A DNA stretch of 64,000 nucleotides from Caulobacter segnis ATCC 21756 (GCF_000092285.1 NC_014100.1:2852001-2916000); one strand, 5' to 3'; shown: positions 9,610 to 18,915, counted from the stretch's first letter. The notes: generated from the sequence alone by a model not told the origin. Program-made: numbers and translations.

Positions 9610-10470
9610 TCAGTGTCCGCCACGCCCGGCGCGAACGTCGGGCTGGGCGACTTCGAGCGCCGTCTTCAAAACGAGGGTCACCACCGCCAGCAGGCAGAGA
9701 AGAGCCGCGACCGCGAAGGCGCCGACGAAGTCGTATTCGTTGTAGAGGATCTCGACGTGCAGCGGCATGGTGTTGGTCAGGCCCCGGATGTGGCCGCTGA
9801 CGACCGACACCGCGCCGAACTCGCCCATGGCGCGGGCGTTGCACAGCAGAACGCCGTACAGCAGGCCCCAGCGAACGTTCGGGGCGGTGACCCGCCAGAA
9901 GGTATAGAGGCCGCCCGCTCCCATCGAGACCGCAGCCTCTTCCTCGCTGTTCCCCTGCTCCTGCATCAGCGGGATCAGTTCGCGGGCCACGAAGGGGAAC
10001 GTTACGAAAATGGTGGCCAGCACGATACCCGGCACGGCGAAAATGATCTTCAGGTCGTTGTCGAGCAGCCACTCGCCCATCCAGCCCTGCAGACCGAAGA
10101 CCAGCACGTAGATCAGACCCGCGACGACCGGCGAGACCGAGAACGGCAGGTCGATCAGGGTGATCAGGAACGGCTTGCCCCAGAAGTCATGTTTGGCGAC
10201 GGCCCAAGATGCGCACAGGCCGAAGATTGCGTTGAACGGCACGGCGATGGCGGCGGTGATCAGGGTCAGCTTCACGGCCGCCAGGGCGTCGGCGTTGGTG
10301 ACCGCTGCCAGGGCCGCATCCAGGCCTTTGCGCAGAGCCTCCGCGAACACCGCGATCAGGGGCAGGATCAAGACGAGCGCCAGGAACGCCATCACGGTCC
10401 CGATAACCAGGGCCTTGGCCCAGGCCGGATCTTCGGTGGCGCCGCGATGGCGCCGAGCAACGGCGCTCAT
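9610..10470 (-). CDS. cysW: CysW, sulfate ABC transporter permease
   Basis: The chosen ATG ([10 protein letters not shown]) gives 286 residues and overlaps the cysT stop codon by one base. The protein has six predicted membrane segments, the first around residues 20-42 ([19 protein letters not shown]). The binding-protein-dependent permease EAA loop is around [19 protein letters not shown]. It forms the inner-membrane channel with CysT, and CysA supplies the energy. The tail has a Gly/Arg-rich end. The tight spacing with both neighbours supports a single transcript. Confidence 0.92.
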   Translation of the reverse strand: MSAVARRHRGATEDPAWAKALVIGTVMAFLALVLILPLIAVFAEALRKGLDAALAAVTNADALAAVKLTLITAAIAVPFNAIFGLCASWAVAKHDFWGKPFLITLIDLPFSVSPVVAGLIYVLVFGLQGWMGEWLLDNDLKIIFAVPGIVLATIFVTFPFVARELIPLMQEQGNSEEEAAVSMGAGGLYTFWRVTAPNVRWGLLYGVLLCNARAMGEFGAVSVVSGHIRGLTNTMPLHVEILYNEYDFVGAFAVAALLCLLAVVTLVLKTALEVAQPDVRAGRGGH

Positions 10471-11369
10471 CAGGCGAACCTCCGCGACCAGGCTTGAATG
10501 GCGTTGATGATCAGCAGCATCGTGAACGAGACCGCCAGCATGACGACGGCGATCGTGGCGGCCCGGGCGTACTCGAACTGCTCCAGCTGGATGATGATCA
10601 GCAGCGGCGCGATCTCGGACTTGTAGGGCATGTTGCCGGCGATGAAGATCACCGAGCCGTATTCGCCGACCCCCCGCGCGAAGGCCAGGGCGAAGCCCGT
10701 GAGCCACGCGGGCGCCAGGGCCGGCAGGACGATGCGGAGAATGGTGTCGAACCGGCTCGCGCCAAGGCTGGCGGCGGCTTCCTCGACGTCCTCGGCGGCG
10801 TCACGCAGCACCGGCTCGATCGTGCGGACAACAAACGGCAGGCCGATAAAGATCAGCGCGATGGTCACACCGATCGGGTTGTAGGCGGCCTTGATGCCCA
10901 GCGGCGTCAGGAACTGCCCGACCCACCCGTTGGGCGAATAGAGCGTGGCCAGGGCGATGCCGGCCACGGCGGTGGGAAGGGCGAAGGGCAGATCGACCAG
11001 GGCGTTGACGACCGTCTTGCCGGGGAAGTCGTAGCGGACCAAGGCCCAGGCGGTCAGCACGCCAAAAATTCCATTGACCAGCGCCGCTACGAACGCCGCG
11101 CCGAATGTCAGGCGATAAGCCGCCATGGCGCGCTGAGACGTCGCGACCGTCCAGAACTCCGCAGGAGATTGCTGAGCGGCCTTCAGTACGACGGCCGAGA
11201 GCGGGATCAGCACGATCAGCGACAGGACCGTCAGCGTCACGCCCATGGTGAGGCCAAAGCCTGGGATAGCCGAGCGGCGGCGAAACAGCGGTCGCTTGGC
11301 CGGCGGCCGGCGCTCGGCGGTGTCGGCGGTCATCGTCTGATCGTCGTCCAGGGTCCGGGCTCGCCACAT
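10470..11369 (-). CDS. cysT: CysT (CysU), sulfate ABC transporter permease
   Basis: A 299-residue permease with about six membrane helices, beginning [20 protein letters not shown] after a basic N-terminal tail. The EAA loop reads [21 protein letters not shown]. It is the partner of CysW in the sulfate importer. Two ATG starts are possible: the outer one used here, and one 12 codons later (MTADTAERR). Neither has a convincing Shine-Dalgarno. The 139 bases upstream hold no recognised operator, and no Cbl/CysB-like site was identified. Confidence 0.9.
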   Translation of the reverse strand: MWRARTLDDDQTMTADTAERRPPAKRPLFRRRSAIPGFGLTMGVTLTVLSLIVLIPLSAVVLKAAQQSPAEFWTVATSQRAMAAYRLTFGAAFVAALVNGIFGVLTAWALVRYDFPGKTVVNALVDLPFALPTAVAGIALATLYSPNGWVGQFLTPLGIKAAYNPIGVTIALIFIGLPFVVRTIEPVLRDAAEDVEEAAASLGASRFDTILRIVLPALAPAWLTGFALAFARGVGEYGSVIFIAGNMPYKSEIAPLLIIIQLEQFEYARAATIAVVMLAVSFTMLLIINAIQAWSRRFA

Positions 11370-11508
11370 GGCTCTAGGTTACGGCTGAACGCGCCAGGTC
11401 CGCACACGGTCCCGGCGGCGTCGTGAAAACTGAGCCGCTTAAATCTCTACCACGACCATGGGGCAAACGAGAAAAGGCGGATGGGGTGTGGAGAAAAACT
11501 GGCTTCGC

Positions 11509-12300
11509 CTATGCGAGCGCCCAGCAATCAGCAAGCCAGTAGGAACTCGTCGCCCCGAAGGCCTGAGCGATATAGCTATGGACTGCGGGTGGCGCTTGAT
11601 CGATCGGCCTGACGGCGTCGCCGTCTAAGAACCCCTGGATCGTTATAGAATTCCCTTCATTCCGCAGCACGAACCTGGGCCGGAGCTGGCGATAGACATG
11701 CGGCCGCGCGTCGTCGGCGGCAATCTCCTGCAACCGCTCCTTGTTCGCCATCAGATAGGCTATGTCGAAATCCCACCATCGTGCGAAGGGCCTTCGAGAA
11801 CGCAGTTTGCGGGCAGGAACGCCTGCATAAACGCCCAGCGCCTCGGCGTCGCGCGTCAGAACGGCAGACGCGCCGAGCACGACCCCGTCACCAACCGTTC
11901 TGCCACTGAGAACTTGTGCGTAGGCCGACAGTACGACGCCGCTTCCAATCGAGAACGGCGTCAGGACCTCCAGACCTTGGTTTTCAAAGACGCCGTCCAA
12001 TATCGGCATGCCCGTGAAAGAGATGTTCACCGGCTGATCGTTGGCGTGCTCGCCGCGCATTTGAATGAACGCCGACGCGTGCATCTCACAGAACCTGCCG
12101 ATCTCACCGAGTTTGCCAACTTCGCCGGAGGGAACGAGCTTGATATTCTGGATGCAGGCTAACGAACCGGCGCCGACATCAACATAGGCGCCGGGCGAAA
12201 GGTAGAAGCGTATATCATAGTGACCCAAGAAGGTCTTGATACGCATCCAGGCCGACGCATCGGCAGGAATGTCGAGTACAATGGGGGCTGACCAGTTCAT
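11509..12300 (-). CDS. Hexapeptide-repeat (left-handed beta-helix) acyltransferase, CatB/NodL-like
   Basis: A 263-residue protein. The central part (about residues 95-170) has hexapeptide-type repeats and closes with the acetyltransferase signature VVLGASAVLTRDAEALGVYAGVPAR, typical of xenobiotic or sugar O-acetyltransferases. The first 90 residues and the last 90 are not recognised, and the acceptor substrate is unknown. Its base composition is clearly lower in G+C than its neighbours, with several codons rare around it. It lies just downstream of the 3' end of tRNA-Lys. These features suggest acquisition by transfer, possibly to decorate surface polysaccharide, but that is inference. Confidence 0.75.
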   Translation of the reverse strand: MNWSAPIVLDIPADASAWMRIKTFLGHYDIRFYLSPGAYVDVGAGSLACIQNIKLVPSGEVGKLGEIGRFCEMHASAFIQMRGEHANDQPVNISFTGMPILDGVFENQGLEVLTPFSIGSGVVLSAYAQVLSGRTVGDGVVLGASAVLTRDAEALGVYAGVPARKLRSRRPFARWWDFDIAYLMANKERLQEIAADDARPHVYRQLRPRFVLRNEGNSITIQGFLDGDAVRPIDQAPPAVHSYIAQAFGATSSYWLADCWALA

Positions 12301-12372
12301 CGACTAACCATTCAATCTGGATGCGGGACAATACCGCTCCAGCGAATGCGCCGCTAGCAACTAGTCTATTAG

Positions 12373-12397
12373 AAATAAATCTCGAGATGTTTCGAGA
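12373..12397 (-). terminator. Rho-independent-type terminator after tRNA-Lys
   Basis: Read on the minus strand, a 6-bp stem (TCTCGA / TCGAGA) with a 6-base loop starts two bases after the tRNA CCA end. It is followed by TTTATTT, a U-rich tail. Confidence 0.65.
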
Positions 12398-12398
12398 G

Positions 12399-12473
12399 TG
12401 GTAGGCCGGCTGGGACTCGAACCCAGGACCATTCGATTAAAAGTCGAATGCTCTACCACTGAGCTACCGGCCC
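12399..12473 (-). tRNA. tRNA-Lys (anticodon TTT)
   Basis: The minus strand folds as a 75-base tRNA including an encoded CCA. The acceptor stem GGGCCGG pairs with CCGGCCT (one G-T pair). The D-arm is GCTCAGTGGTAGAGC, the anticodon stem TTCGA/TCGAA has loop CTTTTAA, and the T-arm carries GGTTCGAGTCC. The anticodon TTT reads lysine AAA and AAG codons. Confidence 0.95.
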
Positions 12474-12600
12474 GCTCACGATCCGGCGGGGACCGGTGGA
12501 AGCGGCGCGGACCATAGTCGGGGGTCGTCCCACCCGCAAGCACGGTTTCGCCGTTTTTCCCGCCCAGAGTGGTAAAGCTGTGAGCGGGTTAGGGTGAGTC

Positions 12601-13293
12601 ATGCGTAAAACCTTGCTTTTAGTGGCCTTTCTGGCTGTGGCGGCGGCTGGCGGCGCTTCGGCGGCTCAGCAGAATACGCCCGCCCCTGACGCGGACCAGC
12701 GCGTCAAATCCACGTCAGAAGCCAACAAGGACGGAATCACCGGCGCCATGACCGCGCCTCTCCGGGACGTGAACGTCATCCGCACAAAAATCCCCCGCGT
12801 CCTGCTGGAAGCAATGGATGATCCGTACAGGCGGCCGGGCTTGGCCGATTGCGCGACCCTGGTCGCACAGGTCAATTTGCTGGATGCGGCTCTCGGCGAT
12901 GACCTCGACCGTGTTCCCGCCGACGAAAATGAGGACCTGATGGATCGTGGCCGCAAGGCCGCCGGCTCGGCGGCCCTCGGCGCCATGGCCAGCGCCGCGC
13001 AGGACATCATTCCGTTCCGAGGCTGGGTGCGCAAGCTGACGGGCGCCGAACGGCACGACAGGCTCGTGCAGAGCGCCGTGGCCTCAGGCGCCGTTCGCCG
13101 GGCCTATCTGAAGGGGCTGGGAGAGTCGCGAGGCTGCAATCCGCCGGCGACGCCGCAGCACCGGCCGCCGGCTCCGCCGCCCGTCGTCGATCCCGGCATG
13201 CCGCCGCCGCCCGATCCCTATGGCCCGCGCAAGCCGCGCTTCCCGATCCACAAGGAGGAAGCGCCGACCGTGCCGAAGGGGCCCGCATCCTAG
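12601..13293 (+). CDS. Secreted hypothetical protein with proline-rich C-terminus
   Basis: A 230-residue protein with a clear cleavable signal peptide (hydrophobic core LLLVAFLAVAAAGG, probable cut after GASA). The mature part contains a helical domain with a PFRGWVRKLTGAERHDRLVQ segment and ends in a Pro-rich tail (PPAPPPVVDPGMPPPPDPYG). Two cysteines, in LADCATL and RGCNPP, could form a disulfide in the periplasm. I do not recognise the family. A good Shine-Dalgarno (AGGGTGAG) precedes the ATG. The gene stands alone, divergent from tRNA-Lys and convergent with tgt. Confidence 0.75.
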   Translation: MRKTLLLVAFLAVAAAGGASAAQQNTPAPDADQRVKSTSEANKDGITGAMTAPLRDVNVIRTKIPRVLLEAMDDPYRRPGLADCATLVAQVNLLDAALGDDLDRVPADENEDLMDRGRKAAGSAALGAMASAAQDIIPFRGWVRKLTGAERHDRLVQSAVASGAVRRAYLKGLGESRGCNPPATPQHRPPAPPPVVDPGMPPPPDPYGPRKPRFPIHKEEAPTVPKGPAS

Positions 13294-13299
13294 GTCCTG

Positions 13300-14415
13300 C
13301 TACTGGGCCAGGTGTCGGGCGGCGAAGTCTCGGCGGAACTGCTCGAAGCGACCTTGGGCGATGGCCTCACGCATCGCGGCCGTGAGCGCCTGGAAGAAGG
13401 CGATGTTATGCCAGGACAGCAGCACCTGGCCCAGGATCTCCTCGGCCTTGAAGAGGTGGCGCAGATAGGCTTTGGAGTAGTCACGGCTAGCCGGGCAGTC
13501 GCTGGTCGGGTCCAGCGGCGTGTCATCCTCGGCGTACTTGGCGTTCTTCAGATTGATCGGCCCGTCCCAGGTCCAGGCCTGGCCATGACGGCCCGAGCGA
13601 GTCGGCAGGACGCAGTCGAACATATCGACGCCCCGCGCCACCGCCTCGACCAGGTCGATCGGCTTGCCTACGCCCATCAGATAGCGCGGTCGATCTTCGG
13701 GCAGCAGGCCCGGCGCGTAGTCCAGGACCTCGCACATCGCCGTGTGCCCCTCGCCGACAGCGAGGCCGCCGATCGCGTAGCCGTCGAAGCCGATTTCCCG
13801 CAGCTTCTCGGAGGATTCTCGGCGCAGGTTCTCGAAGGTCGAGCCCTGCTGGATGCCGAACAGGGCCTGGCTATCCCGCGTCCCAAAAGCGTCCTTGGAT
13901 CGCTTGGCCCAACGGGCGGAGAGCTCCATGCCTTTGCGCGCCCTCGCCTCCTCGGCCGGCCAGGCGACGCACTCGTCCAGTTGCATGACGATGTCGCTGC
14001 CCAGGAGGTCGGCCTGGATCTCGATTGAGCGCTCGGGCGTCAGCACGTGCTTGGAGCCGTCGACGTGGCTGGAGAAGGTCACCGCGTCCTCAGTCAGCTT
14101 GCTGATCCCCGATAGCGACATGACCTGGAAGCCGCCGCTGTCGGTCAGGATCGGCTTGTCCCAGCGCATAAACTTGTGCAGCCCGCCCAGCCGCGCCACT
14201 CGCTCCGCGGAAGGCCGCAGCATCAGGTGATAGGTGTTGCCCAGGATGATGTCCGCGCCGGTGTCCTTGACCTGGTCGACGGTCATCGCCTTGACCGTCG
14301 CGGCCGTGCCCACAGGCATGAACGCTGGCGTGCGGATGTCGCCGCGCGGCGTCTTGAGCACGCCGGTGCGGGCCTTGCCGTCTGTGGCCTTGATCTCAAA
14401 AGGAAACGCGGCCAT
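13300..14415 (-). CDS. tgt: Tgt, tRNA-guanine transglycosylase
   Basis: A 371-residue TIM-barrel enzyme that swaps guanine-34 for the queuosine precursor preQ1 in tRNAs with GUN anticodons. The general-base Asp92 is in [12 protein letters not shown] and the nucleophile Asp267 is in [14 protein letters not shown]. The structural zinc site is abnormal. The usual CxCxxC appears as Ser305-Asp-Cys307-Pro-Ala-Ser310, so only one of three Cys ligands remains, with His336 (SWHN) kept. It overlaps the queA stop codon by one base (TGATG), so queA-tgt are translated together. The rest of the protein looks intact. Confidence 0.93.
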   Translation of the reverse strand: MAAFPFEIKATDGKARTGVLKTPRGDIRTPAFMPVGTAATVKAMTVDQVKDTGADIILGNTYHLMLRPSAERVARLGGLHKFMRWDKPILTDSGGFQVMSLSGISKLTEDAVTFSSHVDGSKHVLTPERSIEIQADLLGSDIVMQLDECVAWPAEEARARKGMELSARWAKRSKDAFGTRDSQALFGIQQGSTFENLRRESSEKLREIGFDGYAIGGLAVGEGHTAMCEVLDYAPGLLPEDRPRYLMGVGKPIDLVEAVARGVDMFDCVLPTRSGRHGQAWTWDGPINLKNAKYAEDDTPLDPTSDCPASRDYSKAYLRHLFKAEEILGQVLLSWHNIAFFQALTAAMREAIAQGRFEQFRRDFAARHLAQ

Positions 14416-15521
14416 CAGCGGCTCTCGGGCTCGGCGCGGAACAGCAGGCTGCCGTCGCCATAGGAATAAAAGCGATAGCCCGTCGATATGGCGTGCTCAT
14501 AGGCCGCGCGCATCGTCTCGCGTCCGGCGAAAGCGCTGACCAGCATGAACAGCGTCGACTTGGGCAGGTGGAAGTTGGTCATCAGAATGTCGGCCGCGCG
14601 GAAGCGGTAGCCGGGCGTGATGAAGATCGCGGTCTCGTCGGCGAAGGGCTTCACAACGCCATCCTCGCCGGTGGCGCTCTCCAGCAGGCGCAGGCTGGTG
14701 GTGCCGACGCAGATGATCCGGCCGCCGGCGGCGCGAGCGGCGTTGAGCGCGTCGGCGACTTCGCGCGTCACCTGGCCATACTCGGCGTGCATCTTGTGCT
14801 CGGAGACGTCGTCCGTCTTGACCGGCAGGAAGGTCCCGGCTCCGACATGCAGGGTCACGAAGTGGGTGGAAACCCCCTTGGCCTTCAAAGCCTCCAGCAG
14901 CGATGGCGTGAAGTGCAGCCCGGCGGTCGGGGCGGCGACCGATCCGTCCTCTCGCGCGTAGACGGTCTGGTAGTCGGCGCGATCGCGCTCGTCCTCGCCC
15001 CGCTTGGCGGCGATGTAGGGCGGCAGCGGCATGTCGCCGTGCCGAGCGATGCCAACATCCAGATCCGGCCCCGAGAGATCGAAAGCGAGGACCACTTCGC
15101 CGCCCTCATGCTTCTCCGCCACCGTGGCGTCCAAGCGATCGAGCGCGCAGGCGCGATCGTCGCGGCCGCCGAACGCGACGCGGTCGCCGACCTTCAGCCG
15201 CTTGCCTGGGCGCATGAAGGCGCTCCAGCGATCTGGCGTGAGACGGCGGTGCAGGGTCGCCTCGACCGCGACGGGCGTGCCGTCCGCGCCGCCCGTCGTG
15301 CGCCCCTCGCGTAGGCCAGACAGGCGAGCGGGGATCACGCGGGTGTCGTTGAAGACCATGGCGTCGCCCGGTTGCAGGAAGTCGGGCAGTTCGCGGACGA
15401 CGTGGTCGGCCAGAGGCTGGCCTGGGCGCACGACCAGCAGACGCGCGGCGTCCCGCGGCTCGGCCGGGCGCAGGGCGATGCGGTCCTCGGGGAGGTCGAA
15501 GTCGAAATCGGAAAGGTGCAT
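14415..15521 (-). CDS. queA: QueA, S-adenosylmethionine:tRNA ribosyltransferase-isomerase
   Basis: A 368-residue protein beginning [20 protein letters not shown], the standard QueA opening. Further family segments are [45 protein letters not shown] and [17 protein letters not shown]. It transfers the ribosyl moiety of SAM to preQ1-modified tRNA, giving epoxyqueuosine, the step after Tgt, whose gene follows directly. Both enzymes act in the cytoplasm. The 131-base gap upstream separates it from a divergent EEP-family gene. Confidence 0.95.
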   Translation of the reverse strand: MHLSDFDFDLPEDRIALRPAEPRDAARLLVVRPGQPLADHVVRELPDFLQPGDAMVFNDTRVIPARLSGLREGRTTGGADGTPVAVEATLHRRLTPDRWSAFMRPGKRLKVGDRVAFGGRDDRACALDRLDATVAEKHEGGEVVLAFDLSGPDLDVGIARHGDMPLPPYIAAKRGEDERDRADYQTVYAREDGSVAAPTAGLHFTPSLLEALKAKGVSTHFVTLHVGAGTFLPVKTDDVSEHKMHAEYGQVTREVADALNAARAAGGRIICVGTTSLRLLESATGEDGVVKPFADETAIFITPGYRFRAADILMTNFHLPKSTLFMLVSAFAGRETMRAAYEHAISTGYRFYSYGDGSLLFRAEPESR

Positions 15522-15652
15522 GGGCGCGCTTCAAGCGCACGATGGGCCGCGAAGGTCAAGAGTCGGGCGTCCGGCGGGCAAGACGCCGCGCGGCGTCAGC
15601 GCCCCCAAACACACACGCGCCAACCGTGATTTCTCCATGCTAACAGCGACGC

Positions 15653-16624
15653 ATGCGCTTGATCGTTCACCTTCTGAGTCTTCTGGTCCGCGGCACCGCC
15701 CTGATGCTGGGCCTGGTGGGCTCCATGCTCGCCTTGGCGAGCCTAGGGGGGGCGATCAGCCCTAAGCTCGACGCCCTCACCCATATCACGCCCGTTTGGT
15801 TGGCTATGGGCGTCGGCGCCGTTGCTTTGGGAGGTCTCTTCGCTCGCGAGACCGAACGATGGGTCATGGTCGCGTTGGGCGTCCTGGCGATCAGCGCCAG
15901 CGGCGTTATTATGCTTCCCGAATTGCGGCAGGCTTGGCGCTTCAAGCCCGAAGCCGTGGCGGCAGGCGATCTGAAAGTCATTCAGTTCAACGCCTGGCAC
16001 GAGAACTACGCCCCCGAACAGAGCTTGAAATGGCTGCTGGCGCAGCAAGCCGACATCATTGTCATGGCGGAAGGTGGGGGCGCGGCTTGGCGGATCAATA
16101 GAGGCCTGCGGGCCGCCTATCCCTTCGTGTCCTGCAAGTCCGGGCGTTGCGAGCCTTGGATCTTCTCCCGGAAGAAGGTGATCGCCTCGGGCGCGGTTCA
16201 GAAGGGCCTGCCGGGCGCGTGGGCGACCATCGAGGATCGTGAGGGCCCCTTTACAGTCCTTGGGGCCCACTATGTCTGGCCTGTGCCGGCGGGACGCCAG
16301 CAAGCGCAGTCGGCGATGCTGGTGAAGGCCGCGTCGCAGTTCGACCGGCGCACTCTCATCGTAACCGGCGACTTCAACTCGACGCCCTGGTCCTTCACTC
16401 TAAAACACCAGGACAAGGCGTTAGGCCTCGAGCGATGGAGTCGGGCGCTGCCGTCCTGGCCCTCGGGCCAGTTCTCACGCGTCGCGGCGGCGCCCGCCCC
16501 GTTCCTGCCGATCGATCATGTCTATGCCGGCTCAGCCTGGCGCGCGGTCAAGGTCGAGCGCGGCCCGGCCATCGGCTCTGACCACCGCCCCATCATCGTG
16601 ACCTTCCGGCGTCAGCCGAAATGA
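15653..16624 (+). CDS. Membrane-anchored endonuclease/exonuclease/phosphatase (EEP) family protein
   Basis: A 323-residue protein with three hydrophobic segments in the first 105 residues (about 5-32, 45-65 and 72-92), followed by an EEP domain. Core motifs visible are FNAWHEN, IIVMAEGGGAAW where the catalytic Glu is expected, GDFNSTPWS and the final SDHRPIIVTF with the catalytic Asp-His pair. Members hydrolyse phosphodiester or phosphate bonds in DNA, lipids or sugars. The topology suggests the domain faces the periplasm, and the substrate is unknown. It is divergent from queA and convergent with ppiB, sharing a terminator region. Confidence 0.82.
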   Translation: MRLIVHLLSLLVRGTALMLGLVGSMLALASLGGAISPKLDALTHITPVWLAMGVGAVALGGLFARETERWVMVALGVLAISASGVIMLPELRQAWRFKPEAVAAGDLKVIQFNAWHENYAPEQSLKWLLAQQADIIVMAEGGGAAWRINRGLRAAYPFVSCKSGRCEPWIFSRKKVIASGAVQKGLPGAWATIEDREGPFTVLGAHYVWPVPAGRQQAQSAMLVKAASQFDRRTLIVTGDFNSTPWSFTLKHQDKALGLERWSRALPSWPSGQFSRVAAAPAPFLPIDHVYAGSAWRAVKVERGPAIGSDHRPIIVTFRRQPK

Positions 16625-16654
16625 AAACGGCTCCGGACGCGTGGTCCGGAGCCG
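16624..16654 (-). terminator. Terminator of the cyclophilin gene
   Basis: A perfect 11-bp stem (CGGCTCCGGAC / GTCCGGAGCCG) with a 5-base loop lies between the convergent EEP and cyclophilin genes. On the minus strand it is followed by TTTT, a usable rho-independent terminator for the cyclophilin gene. The short T-run makes it a moderate one. Confidence 0.7.
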
Positions 16655-16679
16655 CAAACCGCGCCATGGCGCAAAAGGA

Positions 16680-17147
16680 TCAGGCGTCGGCGGCGATCTT
16701 GGCGCTGACGATCTTGCCCGGCTCCTTCGGCGGCTCGCCCTTCGGCAAGGCGTCAACGTTCTCCATGCCCTCGGTCACCTGGCCCCAAACCGTGTACTGA
16801 CCGTCCAGGAAGGTGGCGTCGTCGAACACGATGAAGAACTGGCTGTTGGCCGAGTTCGGGTCGGGCGTGCGGGCCATCGAGCAGACGCCGCGCACGTGCG
16901 GCTCCTTGTTGAATTCGGCCTTCAGGTCCGGCTTGTCCGAACCGCCGCGGCCCGTGCCCGACGGATCGCCGCCCTGGGCCATGAAGCCCGGGATCACGCG
17001 GTGGAAGACAACGCCGTCGTAGAAGCCCTCGCGAACCAGCTCCTTGATCCGCTCGACGTGGCCAGGCGCCAGGTCGGGACGCAGCTGGATGGTGACCGGA
17101 CCGGTCTCAAGCGTCAGGATCAGGGTGTTTTCGAGGTCGGCCGACAT
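16680..17147 (-). CDS. ppiB: Peptidyl-prolyl cis-trans isomerase, cytoplasmic cyclophilin type
   Basis: A 155-residue single-domain cyclophilin without signal peptide. Catalytic-core motifs are VVFHRVIPGFMAQGGDP (Arg, Phe and Gln of the active site), GVCSMARTPDPNSANSQFFI and YTVWGQV, where the Trp aligns with the cyclosporin-contact residue. It accelerates proline isomerisation in cytoplasmic protein folding. It is the third of three consecutive cyclophilin genes but is separated from the exported pair by a 93-bp gap, so it may have its own promoter. The family call is firm, while the symbol ppiB is by similarity. Confidence 0.92.
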   Translation of the reverse strand: MSADLENTLILTLETGPVTIQLRPDLAPGHVERIKELVREGFYDGVVFHRVIPGFMAQGGDPSGTGRGGSDKPDLKAEFNKEPHVRGVCSMARTPDPNSANSQFFIVFDDATFLDGQYTVWGQVTEGMENVDALPKGEPPKEPGKIVSAKIAADA

Positions 17148-17240
17148 GGTCTTCCCTTGTGTGGCGAGTGATGCGACCGCGCTTCTAGCGCGGTTCAGGG
17201 CGCCCTGTGAACCAAGTCTTCGCGTGAAAACCGCTGAAGC

Positions 17241-18080
17241 TCAGCGAACTTCGGCCGGCAAATCGATGTCGCAGACGGAAAAGTCCGCGCCTTTCAACGC
17301 TCGAAGACGCTGGGTTTCAGCGGCGAGCCACGGTCCTTTTGGGTCAATAAGCCGCACCTTGGGGCGCTCGTTCTCGGGAATATCGGACAGCAGCCGAACC
17401 TTCAGCATCTGATCTTGCGGCGCCGGAACCGGCTCGCCGGTCTTGATCGCACGCACGACGTCCAGTCCGCTTACGACGCGACCAAAGGCGGTGTAGCGCT
17501 TGTCCAGCGACGGATAGGGCTGGCGCATCAGGAAGAACTGGCTGTTGGCCGAGTTGTTGTCGTCGTCGCGCGCCATGCCGACCACGCCAGGACAATAGGT
17601 CCCCCAGGCCGCGACCTTGTGGTCGCTGGTCATCTCGCTCCAGCTCCAGGCCTGACTGACGACGGGCAGAGACTTCAAATAGCCGACCTCCAGGCCGGCC
17701 GGCGCGGCCATCGTGACGAACGGCGTATCGGCGGCGCGGCGAAAGGTGAACTCGGCCTTGAGGTTAGGCTTGTCGGTTCCGCCCTCGCCCGTGTTGGTCG
17801 GATCCCCTGTCTGAGCCATGAACCGGTCAATGACTCGAAAGAAGGTGCGCCCGTCATAGACGCCGGCGCGGGTCAGCTCCTGCAGGCGGGCGACATGGTT
17901 GGGCGCGACCTCGGGGGTCAACTCCACAAACACCCGCCCCTTGTTGGTGTCGATCACCAGGACCGTGTCGGCGGCCGGCGTGCGCCAGTCCTGTTCTGAC
18001 GGCTTGCTCGCCGCCGCCATCGCGGCGCTCGCGGTGACCGAGATAACCAGACAGGGCAGCAGCGCACGAGACAGCGTCAT
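17241..18080 (-). CDS. Exported cyclophilin-type peptidyl-prolyl isomerase (copy 2)
   Basis: A 279-residue protein with a signal peptide (MTLSRALLPCLVISVTASAAMA). A cyclophilin domain follows, with FFRVIDRFMAQTGDP, an NTGEGGTDKPNLKAEF loop and NSANSQFFLMRQ. It carries an insertion of about 50 residues in the middle and a C-terminal extension of about 60 residues compared with the cytoplasmic enzyme. The position of the cyclosporin-contact Trp is Phe (YTAFGRV), as in many bacterial periplasmic members. It should act in periplasmic folding. It lies one base from its upstream paralogue and is clearly a tandem duplicate co-transcribed with it. Confidence 0.9.
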   Translation of the reverse strand: MTLSRALLPCLVISVTASAAMAAASKPSEQDWRTPAADTVLVIDTNKGRVFVELTPEVAPNHVARLQELTRAGVYDGRTFFRVIDRFMAQTGDPTNTGEGGTDKPNLKAEFTFRRAADTPFVTMAAPAGLEVGYLKSLPVVSQAWSWSEMTSDHKVAAWGTYCPGVVGMARDDDNNSANSQFFLMRQPYPSLDKRYTAFGRVVSGLDVVRAIKTGEPVPAPQDQMLKVRLLSDIPENERPKVRLIDPKGPWLAAETQRLRALKGADFSVCDIDLPAEVR

Positions 18081-18081
18081 G

Positions 18082-18915
18082 TCATTTCACCTGAACGGGG
18101 ACGTCGAGATCGCAATTGGTGAAGCCGCCGCCCATCTCCGCCTGACGCTTGGTCACCAAAGCCTTGAAGGCGGCTGACCGAGTGTCCATCACCCGAACGG
18201 TCGGACGCTTGTCCGCCGGCAGGTCGGCCAGAAGCTTGACGCTCAGCATCTTGTCCTGCGGGTCAGGGACAGGCTCGCCCGTCTTGATGGCGCGGACGAC
18301 GTCGAGGCCCTGCAACACGCGGCCGAAGGCGGTGTAGGTCTTGTCCAGCGAGGCGTTGGCCTGCCGCATGAAGAAGAACTGACTGTTGGCGCTGTCGGGA
18401 TCACCGGCGCGCGCCATGCCCAACACGCCGGGACAGAAGTTGCCCCAGGTCGAGACCTTGCGGTCAGCGGTCATCACGGCAAGGGCCGAGTTCTGGCTCG
18501 TCACCGGCAAGGCGTCGACCCAGCCAGATTCGTTGCTGCCGACCTTGAAGCCGGCGCCCAGCGGCAGGTCGCCCCCACGACGAAAGTTGAACTCGGCGGT
18601 GAGGTTAGGCTGGTCGGAACCGCCTATGCCAGTGTTCTGCGGGTCGCCCGTCTGCGCCATGAAGTCGCTGATCACGCGGAAGAAGGTCAGGCCGTCGTAG
18701 AAGCCGCTCTTCACCAGCCCACGCACGCGCTCGACATGGTTGGGGGCCGCCTGCGGATAGAGCTCGGCGATGATCCGGCCCTTGTTGGTCTCCACCACGA
18801 TGACGTTGTTCGGGTCAGGCGTGCGCCAGTCCGAGGCGGTCTGGGCCGAAGCCGTCTGAGCGGAAGCCGTCATTGCGGCGAGCGCCAGGGCGGCGGCGGT
18901 CATGGCGAGCTTCAT
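18082..18915 (-). CDS. Exported cyclophilin-type peptidyl-prolyl isomerase (copy 1)
   Basis: A 277-residue protein whose signal peptide ends in a repeated TASAQ segment. The domain layout is the same as in copy 2: FFRVISDFMAQTGDP, NTGIGGSDQPNLTAEFNF, NSANSQFFFMRQ and YTAFGRV. A C-terminal extension ends in a Cys-containing CDLDVPVQVK, matching CDIDLPAEVR of copy 2. The strong similarity across the extension shows the pair arose by tandem duplication. It is predicted to be periplasmic. The 238 bases upstream, to coaD, contain nothing I recognise beyond a probable promoter. Confidence 0.9.
   Translation of the reverse strand: MKLAMTAAALALAAMTASAQTASAQTASDWRTPDPNNVIVVETNKGRIIAELYPQAAPNHVERVRGLVKSGFYDGLTFFRVISDFMAQTGDPQNTGIGGSDQPNLTAEFNFRRGGDLPLGAGFKVGSNESGWVDALPVTSQNSALAVMTADRKVSTWGNFCPGVLGMARAGDPDSANSQFFFMRQANASLDKTYTAFGRVLQGLDVVRAIKTGEPVPDPQDKMLSVKLLADLPADKRPTVRVMDTRSAAFKALVTKRQAEMGGGFTNCDLDVPVQVK

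Noticed and set aside
8511..10497. Long plus-strand frames opposite cysA and cysW
   Set aside because: They are shadows of clearly recognised ABC transporter genes and have His/Asp/Gln-rich antisense composition.
11370..11508. Missing sulfate-binding protein gene upstream of cysT
   Set aside because: The gap is only 139 bases and the next gene is an unrelated acyltransferase. No binding protein remnant is visible.
12301..12398. Integrase attachment site at the tRNA-Lys 3' end
   Set aside because: No second copy of the tRNA 3' end was found nearby and no integrase is present, so an attachment site cannot be supported.
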